Below are positions 6,805 through 15,944 of a stretch of 64,000 nt of DNA, piece after piece. Position numbers and translations under genes: made by a program. The notes below the pieces were generated by a model. The model did not search any database and had not been told where the DNA came from. It saw nothing but the letters and a program-made list of their open reading frames with translations. The stretch is from Granulosicoccus antarcticus IMCC3135 (lineage in GTDB: Bacteria > Pseudomonadota > Gammaproteobacteria > Granulosicoccales > Granulosicoccaceae), in NCBI RefSeq assembly GCF_002215215.1, contig NZ_CP018632.1:6568501-6632500 (forward strand), read 5' to 3'. Positions within the stretch are counted from its first letter, which is position 1; every line of letters starts with the position of its first letter.

Positions 6805-7755
6805 TCAGGTTTCTCTGAGTTGTGTAAAGGCGGATGTGATACCGCTCAGGGTCATGGCCTCACTGTCGAGAAGATCCACGGCGACGGACTGCGATGCCAG
6901 TGCCGTGGCGTAATGACGGCACAGACTTGCCTCACCTATCAGCGCAACCTCACAGTCCTGCCAATACGCCTGGGTGGCGGCAAGCTCGATCCCGATCAGC
7001 ATGCCGGACAGGCGTGCTCGTGCGGTGGCGGGTGGCAGATCCTCAAGCAGCATCTGGGCTCGCAGGCCAAACAGGGAGTCAGCCAGACTGGCGGGTGCTG
7101 ACATCATCTGCAGAATTGCTTCCACAAATGCCGCTGCATCCCAGCCCTTGCCGGCAGTTGAGTGCTTGAGAACAGACTGATGGCATAACAAGGAGAATAT
7201 TTCGCCCGTCATGCAGGTGGTGAAATGTGCGATTTGCCCTTCACTCAATCTGACCCATTTGCTATGGGTACCGGGCAGGCATACAACTCCGTTGAAATCA
7301 GGCCGTGCGCTCAGCAGGCCCAGAATCTGGGTCTCCTCGCCACGCATGACATTGCAAGGCTGTGTCTGCATGAATCCTGGCAGAATATGAACTTGCCGTT
7401 CGATATCAGGCACACGTACAGCTCCAAGCCCCAACTGCGACAGTGCCATGGGTGCCTGTAGATAAGGCGCTTCGCACCAGCCTTGAGCGGCACCTGCCAT
7501 ACCGCAGATAAGCACCGGCACGTGCCTGTCAACCGACAGACGGTTTAGTTGATCTTCCAGCACCTGAGCAAAGTCTTGCTTTGACAGACTCGCCATGCCG
7601 TAGGGTCCATTTGCCCGAGCCAGCACCTGGCCATCAGCCGATAGCGTCCATAACCTGAAACTGGAGGTGCCCCAATCAACAGCCACACGGGCACAGGCTT
7701 CGCTATTGTCCGAATGAGCCACGACAAGCTCCGGCTCTGTACTGAGTGTGTTCAA
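6805..7755 (-). CDS. dgoK: 2-dehydro-3-deoxygalactonokinase
   Basis: A 316-aa sugar-acid kinase of the DgoK family. It phosphorylates 2-keto-3-deoxygalactonate with ATP to give the substrate of the adjacent aldolase. Typical marks are VAVDWGTSSFRLW near 23-35 (phosphate-binding loop), ICGMAGAAQGW near 83-93, the MRGEETQILG segment near 136-145, and LPGTHSKWV near 160-168. The N-terminus is some 20 residues longer than usual, so a later start is possible. Its first codons overlap the end of the enolase-family gene by 4 bp (7752-7755), indicating coupling. Confidence 0.93.
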   Translation of the reverse strand: MNTLSTEPELVVAHSDNSEACARVAVDWGTSSFRLWTLSADGQVLARANGPYGMASLSKQDFAQVLEDQLNRLSVDRHVPVLICGMAGAAQGWCEAPYLQAPMALSQLGLGAVRVPDIERQVHILPGFMQTQPCNVMRGEETQILGLLSARPDFNGVVCLPGTHSKWVRLSEGQIAHFTTCMTGEIFSLLCHQSVLKHSTAGKGWDAAAFVEAILQMMSAPASLADSLFGLRAQMLLEDLPPATARARLSGMLIGIELAATQAYWQDCEVALIGEASLCRHYATALASQSVAVDLLDSEAMTLSGITSAFTQLRET

Positions 7756-8918
7756 AGCTCGATCTCGTACCGGGCAATGAACTCCGGATCGGGCGTGACT
7801 CCAATACCCGGCCCCTGCGGGATACTCACTCTACCGCTCTGCTTTACCTGTCCTTGTATATCCAGTGGCTCAAGCAGCAGCTCATCTCGAAAACGATTCT
7901 CCGTGGTATCAAATTCAAGCATCGGCTCCCAGGGATGTAGTCCGCCTGGCATGGGCGGCATGGCAGCCAGCAGCTGAAGATTGGTTGCCACCGCGATGGC
8001 CGATCCCCAGACATGATTGATCACGGGTGTAAAGTGTGCATGACACAAGGCCATCACACGCAGGTATTCGGTGACACCACCCAGGGCGCAGACCTCCGGT
8101 TGTGCAATATCCAGACCCCGATTCTCCAGAATCGAGCGCCAGCCCCAGCGTGCAAACTCTGCCTCTCCGCCCGAGATATTGACTTTGAGGCCCGCTCGCA
8201 GCTCTCGGTAGCCATCAAGATCTTCTGGGGCTACCGGTTCTTCAAACCAGTAGGCTCCCATCTCATCCAGTGCATGACCGACATAAAAGGCATCGCTGGT
8301 GGTGTAGCAATGGTTCGCATCCACCATGAACCTGGCATCATCCCCCACACCCTCTGCCACCGCTTCGCACAGCTTTACATCAGCCTTGGGGCCCAAGCCG
8401 GTTTTCATCTTCGCCGCTGTAAATCCCATACCGATAATGGCCGCCGCCTCATCCTTGAACCGTGCCACATGATCCTCGACACTTTGCCTTTTCAGCATCA
8501 TGCCGTAGCCATAGGCCTCCACATCCTGGCGATGCGCTCCACCAATCAGTTTGTGCAGTGGCAGATTACATACCTTGCCGGCGATATCCCATAATGCAAT
8601 ATCAACCCCTGAAAGTGATTGCATGGGCATGCCTTTCTGGCCATGATCGCGCATCAGGTTGTAGACCTTGTGCCAGATGACATCACGATCCAGTGGGTCC
8701 ATTCCCAGCACCATGGGCTGGATGACTCTTTCCACGATGGTCTTGTTGGCAATGGCAATATTGCCGGGCCCGAAGCATTCCCCCCAACCCGTGATTCCCT
8801 CATCGGTAATGACTTCTACGAGATGGGCGGTGCGTTTTGCATAGTACTGCTGTGAATATCCCAGCTCTTCAGGCATGTCACACTGCAGTACATGGCTTTT
8901 TATCTGAACAATTTTCAT
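7752..8918 (-). CDS. Enolase-superfamily (mandelate racemase/muconate lactonizing) sugar-acid dehydratase or cycloisomerase
   Basis: A 388-aa cytoplasmic enzyme. The start MKIVQIKSH is set at 8918, where its ATG overlaps the stop of the aldehyde dehydrogenase gene (ATGA). Metal ligands are D200 (VDANH), E226 (FEEP) and E252 (GGEAEF). The catalytic bases are the KMK pair at K170/K172 and the D270-H302 dyad (NHVWGSA). From memory it resembles galactarolactone cycloisomerase (Gci) of Agrobacterium more than E. coli DgoD. With DgoK and DgoA downstream it must yield 2-keto-3-deoxygalactonate or a close isomer. Candidate substrates are galactonate, a galactonolactone, or 3,6-anhydrogalactonate as in agar breakdown. 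The sequence does not decide between them. Confidence 0.85.
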   Translation of the reverse strand: MKIVQIKSHVLQCDMPEELGYSQQYYAKRTAHLVEVITDEGITGWGECFGPGNIAIANKTIVERVIQPMVLGMDPLDRDVIWHKVYNLMRDHGQKGMPMQSLSGVDIALWDIAGKVCNLPLHKLIGGAHRQDVEAYGYGMMLKRQSVEDHVARFKDEAAAIIGMGFTAAKMKTGLGPKADVKLCEAVAEGVGDDARFMVDANHCYTTSDAFYVGHALDEMGAYWFEEPVAPEDLDGYRELRAGLKVNISGGEAEFARWGWRSILENRGLDIAQPEVCALGGVTEYLRVMALCHAHFTPVINHVWGSAIAVATNLQLLAAMPPMPGGLHPWEPMLEFDTTENRFRDELLLEPLDIQGQVKQSGRVSIPQGPGIGVTPDPEFIARYEIEL

Positions 8919-10366
8919 GCGGCATCCAGGGCTCTGGTTATACGCTTGATGACAAGGTAGTCGTTCAGCGCAAGCCGAGAGCAATCGTGGCCTATCCCGG
9001 ATTGGCCGATTCCTCCGTGGGGCAGATCGATAGCATATTTGACGCCGTTGATCTGTACCTCGCCGTAGCGAAGTTGTGACGCCCATTGTTCTGCCCGCGC
9101 CAGGTTGCGAGTAAACACATAAGCTGTCAGGCCGCCTTCATCGCAATCATTGGCCATTGTGTTCAGATCCGTGCTGTCATCAAAGGCGACGATGCTGACG
9201 ATAGGGCCGAAATTTTCCTGTTGGTAGACATCCATCGTTTCAGTGACGTTAGCCAGTACCGTGGGTGCCATGAAATGGCCCTTTGCCAGATTTTGTGCCA
9301 GAGCTTCTGGCCGATTACCGCCAGCCAGGAGTTCTGCCCCTTTGCTCACAGCATCATCAACAAGCGCCTTGAGCCGCTGCCATGCTCGACCATCGATCAC
9401 CGGCCCGGTGAGGATATCGGCGTCTCTGTCCCAACCCACGCCAGCTGCCGCAGCGCGCTCTACAGCACGCCGGGTGAATTGTTCCAGCACCGTGCGATGC
9501 ACGAATACCCGGTTCGGGGATACGCAAATCTGACCTGCATTACTGAACTTCACACCACAGACAATATCGGCCGCCAGATCCAGATCCGCATCCTCGAAAA
9601 TCAGCACCGGTGCGTTACCACCCAGTTCCATGGAGTAGCGCTTGATAGTGGTCGCTCCGGTGCGCATGATGTGCTTGCCGGTCCGGGTCGAACCGATCAG
9701 GGTGATGAGCGAGGGAATGGCTGAGGCTGACAGATGATCTGCCACATCGTAGCCATCTGTACTCAGAATCTGCACCACCCCTGCTGGCAGGCCAATCTGC
9801 TGGCAGAGTTCCCCCACGGCATAGGCCGAGATGGGGGTTGCCTCCGAGGGTCTGATGATGATCGGGCAACCCGCCGCCATGGCCGGCCCAATCTTGAAAG
9901 CCAGATTCAACAGCGGGAAGTTCCAGGCCAGAAAAGCCAGTGCCACACCCGCAGATTCATGTACCAGCCGGTGCGTATGAGTGCCGGCTCGATCAGCAAT
10001 GCTGGTGTCATGCACACGAGCGATCTCTTCGGCATAGAACTGCAGCGAGTTCTTCAGACTGTCGACATCCTCCTGAGTCCCCGCCCAGGGCTTGCCCATC
10101 TCGTAGTGAATGCATTCACGCAAGTGTTCTTCGTTGTCGATGACCGCCTGGCGTAGTTTCAACATCCAGCCCTGCCGCTCGGCAATACTGGTGCTCGACC
10201 AGGAAGCAAAGGCATCGCGCGCCGCTGCCAGCGCCCGATCAGCATCAGCCATTCCCGCGGTGGGTACGGTGGCCACCCGATCATCAGTGGCCGGATTGAC
10301 CACCTCCACCGTCCCCTGACCATCCACCAGTTCGCCGGCGATGTACATCTTCTTGTCAAATTTCAT
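8915..10366 (-). CDS. NAD(P)+-dependent aldehyde dehydrogenase family enzyme
   Basis: A 483-aa ALDH. The catalytic cysteine is C281 (NAGQICVSPNR), the general base E247 (MELGGNAP) and the oxyanion asparagine N149 (LAWNFPL). The coenzyme motif usually written KPSE reads RPSE here (R172-E175), an uncommon substitution at the residue that contacts the adenosine ribose. The start at MKFDKKMYIAG lies 7 bp after the stop of the GMC gene. In this operon it most likely oxidises an aldose or anhydro-aldose to the acid used by the enolase-family enzyme, comparable to 3,6-anhydrogalactose dehydrogenase; a role on a breakdown aldehyde such as lactaldehyde is the alternative. Confidence 0.85.
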   Translation of the reverse strand: MKFDKKMYIAGELVDGQGTVEVVNPATDDRVATVPTAGMADADRALAAARDAFASWSSTSIAERQGWMLKLRQAVIDNEEHLRECIHYEMGKPWAGTQEDVDSLKNSLQFYAEEIARVHDTSIADRAGTHTHRLVHESAGVALAFLAWNFPLLNLAFKIGPAMAAGCPIIIRPSEATPISAYAVGELCQQIGLPAGVVQILSTDGYDVADHLSASAIPSLITLIGSTRTGKHIMRTGATTIKRYSMELGGNAPVLIFEDADLDLAADIVCGVKFSNAGQICVSPNRVFVHRTVLEQFTRRAVERAAAAGVGWDRDADILTGPVIDGRAWQRLKALVDDAVSKGAELLAGGNRPEALAQNLAKGHFMAPTVLANVTETMDVYQQENFGPIVSIVAFDDSTDLNTMANDCDEGGLTAYVFTRNLARAEQWASQLRYGEVQINGVKYAIDLPHGGIGQSGIGHDCSRLALNDYLVIKRITRALDAA

Positions 10367-10373
10367 GGAGTTC

Positions 10374-11993
10374 TCAATCAAACAGGTTTGCGATGTTTTT
10401 CTTGATGCTGTCGCCGATGTACAGGGCCAGAGCCTGAATGGTCGAGGTCGGATTGACAGCACCTGCCGTGACGAAAATCGAACCATCCACAATGAACAGA
10501 TTCTTCACGTCGTGACATCTGCCCCAGCCGTTGACCACAGAGCTATTCGGATCCTCGCCCATCCGGCAGGTGCCCATCTGATGCCACCCGGCCCGCCACC
10601 ACACCTCGTCAGAATTCTTTGCCAGTACACGCTTTGCGCCCGCCGCGTACAGTACTTCGCTCGCCCGTTGGGTGCCATGCTTGAGCATCGCTTTCGTATT
10701 CTCACCCAGACGGTACTCGACCTTGGGGGCTGCCATGCCATCGCTGTCGACAAGGCTTGCATCGAGCGTCACACGGTTATGGGCTTCGGGCAGATCCTCG
10801 GCCACCACGGTCAGGCCGGCAAGGTAGGGATAAACCGTGTCCATGATTTCGCGATGGGCAGCGCCCCAGGCAATCGGCTGATCAACCCCGAAACCACCCA
10901 GAGCAAAGGTCATCGGTGTCGTCGAACGCCCGGAGTGAAGTCCGTAGCCACGCACAAAATTTCGCTCAGTATCGCTTTCGTAGAATTGCTGGCTCAATAT
11001 CGAACAGGCCATGGGGCCTTCATGCCCCATCATGGGCTCATCAAAAACACCCGATACACCCGTCAAGGGGTGAAACATGAGATTGCGCCCAACCTGATCC
11101 GAACGATTCGCCAGACCTTCGGGAAACAGCCTGGAGGTTGAATTCAACAGCAGTCGCGGTGTTCCTATGCCATTGCAGGCGATGATGACAAGCTCAGCTT
11201 TCTGTTCGTGCAGTTGACCATCACTACCGTGATAAAGCACACCGGTGGCAAGACCGGTGTTCTCATCGACAAGAATCTTGCGCACACGACTTTCGCATCT
11301 GAGCTCCACCCCGGCATTCTCCAGCATCGGCCAATAGGTAAAATTGGTGCCGCCCTTGGCGCCTGCTGCACAGCCCAGATCACAGGTACCCGCGTTCACA
11401 CATTTCTGCCGACCGTCGCGATCCTCACTGAGAATGGCAGCATCCGAGGGCCACCAATGCCAGCCCATCGTGTTGAACCCCCGCGCCAGTGTTTGTCCCA
11501 GCTTGCCCATGGGGATGGGCGGCAAGCCGGGGGCATAATCCGGATAGGCCGGATTGCCCGCCAGTCCTGAGACACCGGTAATCTGGTCGTTCATGGCATA
11601 GAACGGCTCAAGCGTGGCGTAATCCACAGGCCAGTCACTGGCAACACCATCGAGTGTTGCAGTACGAAAGTCTGATGGCTTCATACGCGGCCAATGGCCC
11701 AGAAAGTTGATCGTCGAGCCGCCCACCGCGTTGTAGTTCACAGGCGTAATACAACTTTTCTCGACGTTGATCGGATAGTCGTATTTCAGCTTTCGTACAT
11801 TCGGATCACAGGAAAACTCGGCATAGCGTGCCAGTTCGTAGTCCTCACGCCGGCTGGGAAACTGACTGTCCGGCACATGAGGGCCCTGCTCCAGACACAG
11901 GATCTGCATACGGGTTTCCAGCAAAGACCAGGCAATGGCCGCGCCTGATGCGCCAGCGCCAATGATCAGTACATCCACGGGTTCCTTGTTCAT
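10374..11993 (-). CDS. GMC-family FAD oxidoreductase, large subunit
   Basis: A 539-aa glucose-methanol-choline type enzyme. The FAD site is VLIIGAGASGAAIAW near 9-23; the active site is H471 (AGWHQMGTCRMG) and N514 (AVNPTSTIQ). Such enzymes oxidise a sugar hydroxyl or C1, pass electrons to FAD and then to a partner. It resembles the large subunits of gluconate, fructose and glucoside dehydrogenases, which pair with a small subunit like the one encoded 21 bp upstream. Unlike most of those it has no Tat or Sec signal, so it appears cytoplasmic, and no cytochrome subunit is nearby. A CVNAGTCDLGCAAGAKGG cysteine-rich segment near 200-217 is typical of this subgroup. Confidence 0.88.
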   Translation of the reverse strand: MNKEPVDVLIIGAGASGAAIAWSLLETRMQILCLEQGPHVPDSQFPSRREDYELARYAEFSCDPNVRKLKYDYPINVEKSCITPVNYNAVGGSTINFLGHWPRMKPSDFRTATLDGVASDWPVDYATLEPFYAMNDQITGVSGLAGNPAYPDYAPGLPPIPMGKLGQTLARGFNTMGWHWWPSDAAILSEDRDGRQKCVNAGTCDLGCAAGAKGGTNFTYWPMLENAGVELRCESRVRKILVDENTGLATGVLYHGSDGQLHEQKAELVIIACNGIGTPRLLLNSTSRLFPEGLANRSDQVGRNLMFHPLTGVSGVFDEPMMGHEGPMACSILSQQFYESDTERNFVRGYGLHSGRSTTPMTFALGGFGVDQPIAWGAAHREIMDTVYPYLAGLTVVAEDLPEAHNRVTLDASLVDSDGMAAPKVEYRLGENTKAMLKHGTQRASEVLYAAGAKRVLAKNSDEVWWRAGWHQMGTCRMGEDPNSSVVNGWGRCHDVKNLFIVDGSIFVTAGAVNPTSTIQALALYIGDSIKKNIANLFD

Positions 11994-12014
11994 GATGGCA
12001 TTCTCATTTTGCTA

Positions 12015-12458
12015 TCAAGCCTGGCGGTAGACAGAGCCGCGAGCCCGTACAGGCAAGGTCAGCTCATCCAGCAATTCCTGGCTTTCACGGGCAACTTCAT
12101 AACCTTTGGGGTGCACTGGATGCGCAGCTACCCCGACATGTGCCCGATTCTCGGGCCGACTGTAGTAGCCCATATAGGTCAGCCTCAACAGCAATTGAAA
12201 GGACTCGGGCCGGGTCAGTTCCAACTCACTCACCCGGTCGGGTGTCATCTCAGCATCCAGCAACAGTGCAAAACTCAGCACCTCATCGACAGCGGTGGCA
12301 ATCGATACGTTGTCGGCTCGTTGGTTCTCGATGAAATCACCGACCCCCGCGGCACCAGCAGCAGGGATGGCACGTTCCGGGTTTGCAGGGATCAACTGAT
12401 CAAGAATGGCGTCCAGCTGTGCCCTTTGGGTAGCACTCAATGGCTCTGTCATGATCAA
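12015..12458 (-). CDS. Small subunit, gluconate 2-dehydrogenase subunit 3-like
   Basis: A 147-aa protein matching the small, helical subunit that accompanies GMC dehydrogenases. Seen are the start-of-domain pattern LSATQRAQLDAILDQLIPAN, then IPAAGAAGVGDFIE, and the later RLTYMGYYSRPENRAHVG followed by HPKGYE. The subunit normally chaperones and helps export the large subunit through its own Tat signal; here no twin-arginine signal exists, so the pair likely stays in the cytoplasm. It is encoded directly before its partner (21-bp gap) and just after the permease gene. Confidence 0.82.
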   Translation of the reverse strand: MIMTEPLSATQRAQLDAILDQLIPANPERAIPAAGAAGVGDFIENQRADNVSIATAVDEVLSFALLLDAEMTPDRVSELELTRPESFQLLLRLTYMGYYSRPENRAHVGVAAHPVHPKGYEVARESQELLDELTLPVRARGSVYRQA

Positions 12459-12463
12459 CGCTC

Positions 12464-13699
12464 CTAGCGCCCACTGTTCTCGGAGCGCGAAACAGCATCG
12501 ATCGCGACAGCCAGCAGCAAGATAGCCCCGGAGAACATCAGCTTGTCTGCCGCACTGGCACCCGACAGATCCAGGCCATTGCCCAGTGATCCTATAACCA
12601 GAGCCCCGAGGATGGCGTTCCAGACTGACCCGCGTCCACCAAACAGAGAAGTGCCGCCGATAACCGCAGCGCCGATACTCTCCAGCAGCAAAGAGCCGCC
12701 TGCGAATGCCGTATAGGACACCGAGCCAAAGCGTGAGGCACCGAATATGCCGCCGATGGCCGCCAGCAACCCGACAATGGCAAAGGCGATGACACGGATG
12801 CGCTTGACGTCCATGCCGACGCGCCGCGCACTCTCGGCATTACCACCCACGGCAAAGATGGAACGACCAAACGGTGTCGAGGTGGTTACCCATCCGACCA
12901 GGGCCGTCAGGCTGATCAACAGCACAATCAACAGGGGCACGGAGCGATAGGCATTCATCGTTACCACCGCAGCGCTTACCAGTATGGCGAAAAAGACAAG
13001 CTGTCCCCACAAGGTAGCTGTCGAGTCCAGTTCCAGACCAAGCGCTCTACGCTGCGATTGTCGACGAAATAGTGAAAAAGCGACCAGCAGAATCAAGACT
13101 GCCGCCAGAACGAGTCCCAACGTATCGGGCAACAGAATACGGGCAATACCTTTGATGAAGGGGTCGCCGATATTCAGATTTCCCGTCGGTAGTATCTTTT
13201 GCATCAAACCCTGGAAACCCAGCAAGCCTGCCAGGGTGACAACAAAGGAGGGTATGCCTACATAGGCAATCAGCATCCCCTGCGCAGCCCCCATGATCGC
13301 ACCCACCCCCATGACGATGATGCAGGCCAGCCAGCCAGGCACACCGGCCAGCATCAGCACACCCAGCAAAGCGGCACAGACACCCGCCGTTGCAGCCGCC
13401 GACAGATCGATGTCGCCCAGTAGCAGCACGACGGTGATACCCACCGCCAGAGTTGCAATAACGGCAGACTGCATGAATAGATTATAAATATTGCGTGGGC
13501 TCAGGAAGATGAACCGCACCCCTTCAGAACTCGGGTCTGACAGATGCTCCCACACAGGTACCGCCAGACCAAAGTAAAGCCAGATGGCGGCCAGTGCCAA
13601 CAGGACCGGTACAAAGGCACCTAGCCGGGTTTCTCGCATCATGCGCAAGCGGCCGACGAAGGAGAGTTTCATTTCAGGCTGCATGAGGGGCCCCATCAT
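12464..13699 (-). CDS. Sugar ABC transporter permease, XylH/RbsC type
   Basis: A 411-aa inner-membrane protein with about 10-12 hydrophobic segments. The family segment GDIDLSAAATAGVCAAL near 95-111, the GIPSFVVTLAGLLGFQG loop and GGTSLFGGRGSV near the C-terminus place it in the branched BPD_transp_2 family for sugars. Its long periplasmic insertion in the middle is typical of XylH rather than RbsC. I use the ATG at 13699, preceded by GAGGA with 4 nt spacing, giving a 26-bp overlap with the ATPase gene. An alternative ATG at 13672 follows the ATPase stop directly. Confidence 0.88.
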   Translation of the reverse strand: MMGPLMQPEMKLSFVGRLRMMRETRLGAFVPVLLALAAIWLYFGLAVPVWEHLSDPSSEGVRFIFLSPRNIYNLFMQSAVIATLAVGITVVLLLGDIDLSAAATAGVCAALLGVLMLAGVPGWLACIIVMGVGAIMGAAQGMLIAYVGIPSFVVTLAGLLGFQGLMQKILPTGNLNIGDPFIKGIARILLPDTLGLVLAAVLILLVAFSLFRRQSQRRALGLELDSTATLWGQLVFFAILVSAAVVTMNAYRSVPLLIVLLISLTALVGWVTTSTPFGRSIFAVGGNAESARRVGMDVKRIRVIAFAIVGLLAAIGGIFGASRFGSVSYTAFAGGSLLLESIGAAVIGGTSLFGGRGSVWNAILGALVIGSLGNGLDLSGASAADKLMFSGAILLLAVAIDAVSRSENSGR

Positions 13700-14489
13700 C
13701 AAGTCCTCGTGTCATGGCAACGACAATCTCATCGGTTGTCGTCTCGCATGCATTCCACGTTGCCACATTGGCGCCATGGCGAAGCACACAGATCCGGTCT
13801 GAGACTTCGAAGATGTCGCGCATATTGTGCGAGATATAAATGACCGCATGGCCGGTATCGCGAAGACGCTTGACCACATCCAGCACCTGTCGCGTCTGTG
13901 CAACTCCCAATGCCGCCGTGGGCTCGTCAAGCATGACAACAGAGCTGTCGGCACCCACGGCGCGTGCGATGGCAATGGCTTGTCGTTGACCACCTGACAG
14001 CCCCCCGACCTTGGCTCGCACTGAACTCAAGGTGCGCACCTGCAGACGATCAATGGCTTTTTGCGCCTTCAGCTCCATCGCCAGATCATCAATAGGGCGC
14101 AGCGGGCGTGGCAAAAAGCCCCACCCCGGCTTCACCGGTTCAGCACCCAGGGACAGATTGGCTGCCACATCCAGGTTTTCACACAGAGCCAGATCCTGAT
14201 AGACGATCTGGATACCCTGGGCTGTCGCATCCTGCGGACTGTTGATCGAGACCGGCAGCTCGTCAATGAAGAACTGCCCTTCATCGGCCGCATAGGCACC
14301 GGCCAGCACTTTCATCAAGGTTGACTTGCCGGCCCCATTGTCACCAACAAGCGCCATGACCTCGCCACGGGCCACCTCGAAATCGATACCGCGCAGTGCA
14401 TGCACGCCTCCGAATCGCTTATGGATACCGCTGACACGCAGATGCGCAGGTGGGGCTCCGCGCCCCACGATTTGCTTTCCAGTTGACAT
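13674..14489 (-). CDS. Sugar ABC transporter ATP-binding protein, single-domain
   Basis: A 271-aa ATPase with one nucleotide-binding domain: Walker A GDNGAGKS near 57-64, signature LSGGQ, Walker B VVMLDEPTAAL and the switch histidine in VIYISHNM. Sugar importers of this class usually have a fused double ATPase; single-domain versions occur with XylH/FrcC-type systems (FrcA-like), where they form a homodimer. The start at 14489 (MSTGKQIVG) is 7 bp after the stop of the binding-protein gene. It energises import by the permease that overlaps its 3' end. Confidence 0.9.
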   Translation of the reverse strand: MSTGKQIVGRGAPPAHLRVSGIHKRFGGVHALRGIDFEVARGEVMALVGDNGAGKSTLMKVLAGAYAADEGQFFIDELPVSINSPQDATAQGIQIVYQDLALCENLDVAANLSLGAEPVKPGWGFLPRPLRPIDDLAMELKAQKAIDRLQVRTLSSVRAKVGGLSGGQRQAIAIARAVGADSSVVMLDEPTAALGVAQTRQVLDVVKRLRDTGHAVIYISHNMRDIFEVSDRICVLRHGANVATWNACETTTDEIVVAMTRGLDDGAPHAA

Positions 14490-14496
14490 GCTGTTT

Positions 14497-15558
14497 CTAC
14501 TTGCAGAAATCCAGTGCCAAGACTTCGCCTGCACACACCATTTCCTGGGCAATGGATGGATCGTGTTCGATCACATAGGCAACCCCTTCAGCACCGACCG
14601 CCGAATAGCTGTCAACCGGTACAAATGCAACATCAGCTCCCACGCCGTTCTGTACCACTTCAGTGGCAAGATCGCCATACTCGTCACCGTTGAGCAATCG
14701 TACCGTTACCTCAGCGGCTGCCGCAGCCATTTCATGCAGTGGACGCCATCCACACTGGGTCTGCTTGCCAAGCAACATCAGCTGTTGAGCCTGCACGGTG
14801 CAATCCAGACCGGAGACCGGCACCTTGCCTGCCATCCCCTGCTCCTCCATTGCCGCAATGGCAGCCCCGGCATTGCCATCGTTGGAAGACACCACACCTT
14901 GAACATTGTTATCAAGCTGCGTCAGAGCCTGATCCATCGAACGGCGAGCTATGGCCGGATCCCAACCTGGCGTCCAGTTCTCGTAGCCCATCTTGCGCTC
15001 GCCTGAGGCGAACAAGGGTTCGAGCACCGACATCTGTCCATTGGCAATGACCGCAGCGTTCGGATCTGTCGGAGAACCTTTCAACAATACCAGTGTGTCC
15101 CCAGACTTGGTGTTATCAACAACGTGCTGGGCCTGTGCGGCACCGGTGGCAAACATGTCCGCCTGTACCCAGAACTTTGTGTTTTCAGAATTGATCATTC
15201 GATCGTAGGCAATCGTCGGTACACCCTCCTCGGCCGCGGTGTCCGCGATGATGGCAGAGCTCTCGCCGTCGATGGGGATGACAACCAGTACCTTGGCCCC
15301 TTGTGTCAGTGCCTGTTCCGCCTGACGTTGTTGCACCGAGGTATCGTTGTTGGCGTTGAATACTTCAACCTTCACATCCGGTGCAATGCTGGACATCCTC
15401 TCGACAAAGGCGGCAGCGTCCTGTTGCTCCCAACGGGGATTGACGTTCTCCGGCAGCAGTAGAGCCACCGTATCACCGGCCAGGGCAACGCCCATGTTCA
15501 TCAGAGCTGCCGTAGCCACGGAGGTGGCGAGCAGGCTTTTTTTCAATTTCGAATGCAT
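14497..15558 (-). CDS. Periplasmic sugar-binding protein of the ABC importer (XylF/FrcB-like)
   Basis: A 353-aa type I periplasmic binding protein. The start MHSKLKKSLLATSVATAALM has a basic n-region and signal peptide ending near ALA at 25-27, and GAGGAAA precedes the ATG. The mature part has VALLLPENVNPRWEQQD and the repeated Rossmann-like lobes, with the VPTIAYDRMI segment characteristic of XylF-like proteins (xylose, fructose, glucose, galactose). It binds the imported sugar in the periplasm. It is the first gene of the catabolic operon, 191 nt downstream of the minus-strand copy of the duplicated promoter module. Confidence 0.9.
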   Translation of the reverse strand: MHSKLKKSLLATSVATAALMNMGVALAGDTVALLLPENVNPRWEQQDAAAFVERMSSIAPDVKVEVFNANNDTSVQQRQAEQALTQGAKVLVVIPIDGESSAIIADTAAEEGVPTIAYDRMINSENTKFWVQADMFATGAAQAQHVVDNTKSGDTLVLLKGSPTDPNAAVIANGQMSVLEPLFASGERKMGYENWTPGWDPAIARRSMDQALTQLDNNVQGVVSSNDGNAGAAIAAMEEQGMAGKVPVSGLDCTVQAQQLMLLGKQTQCGWRPLHEMAAAAAEVTVRLLNGDEYGDLATEVVQNGVGADVAFVPVDSYSAVGAEGVAYVIEHDPSIAQEMVCAGEVLALDFCK

Positions 15559-15749
15559 GTTTTTTTCCTCTTCCAGATAAGTCATGCGCACGAGTGAAGT
15601 TGCGCACATAGGTAGCAAGACTTGGTGCAAGCCTGCCTGTTTGCCAAAGCATCGCTTTCAAAGGTCCGACCGCAGTCGATCACTCATCGCTCGATAACTG
15701 ACCGAACCATTCGCAAAGTGCCTCGTCCGGCTGATTCCTGATTCAGTTG

Positions 15750-15790
15750 TGCCAAATAGTTAAACATCGGATGTTTAGCTTGTCCAGATC
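15750..15790 (-). promoter_or_regulatory. Promoter-operator module driving the catabolic operon
   Basis: Minus strand. TGGACA (15781-15786, 5 of 6 to the -35 consensus) is followed after 17 bp by TTAACT (a weak -10). The spacer holds the palindrome AAACATC-C-GATGTTT (15762-15776), the classic place for a repressor site. It matches its partner at 15945-15985 at 36 of 41 positions. The cognate regulator is not identifiable in the window. Confidence 0.6.
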
Positions 15791-15944
15791 TTTTGTAACT
15801 ATTTTTTGATCAGACAGATTGATTAATCAGTTTTTCAGACCGCAGACAGGCTGTGAATTCGCCGGAAATGGGCGGGTGCTCTGGTTCAGATCATTCCGGG
15901 CAAGCACTCGAGGCTGTACAGCCGATCAATTTATATTATCAAAT

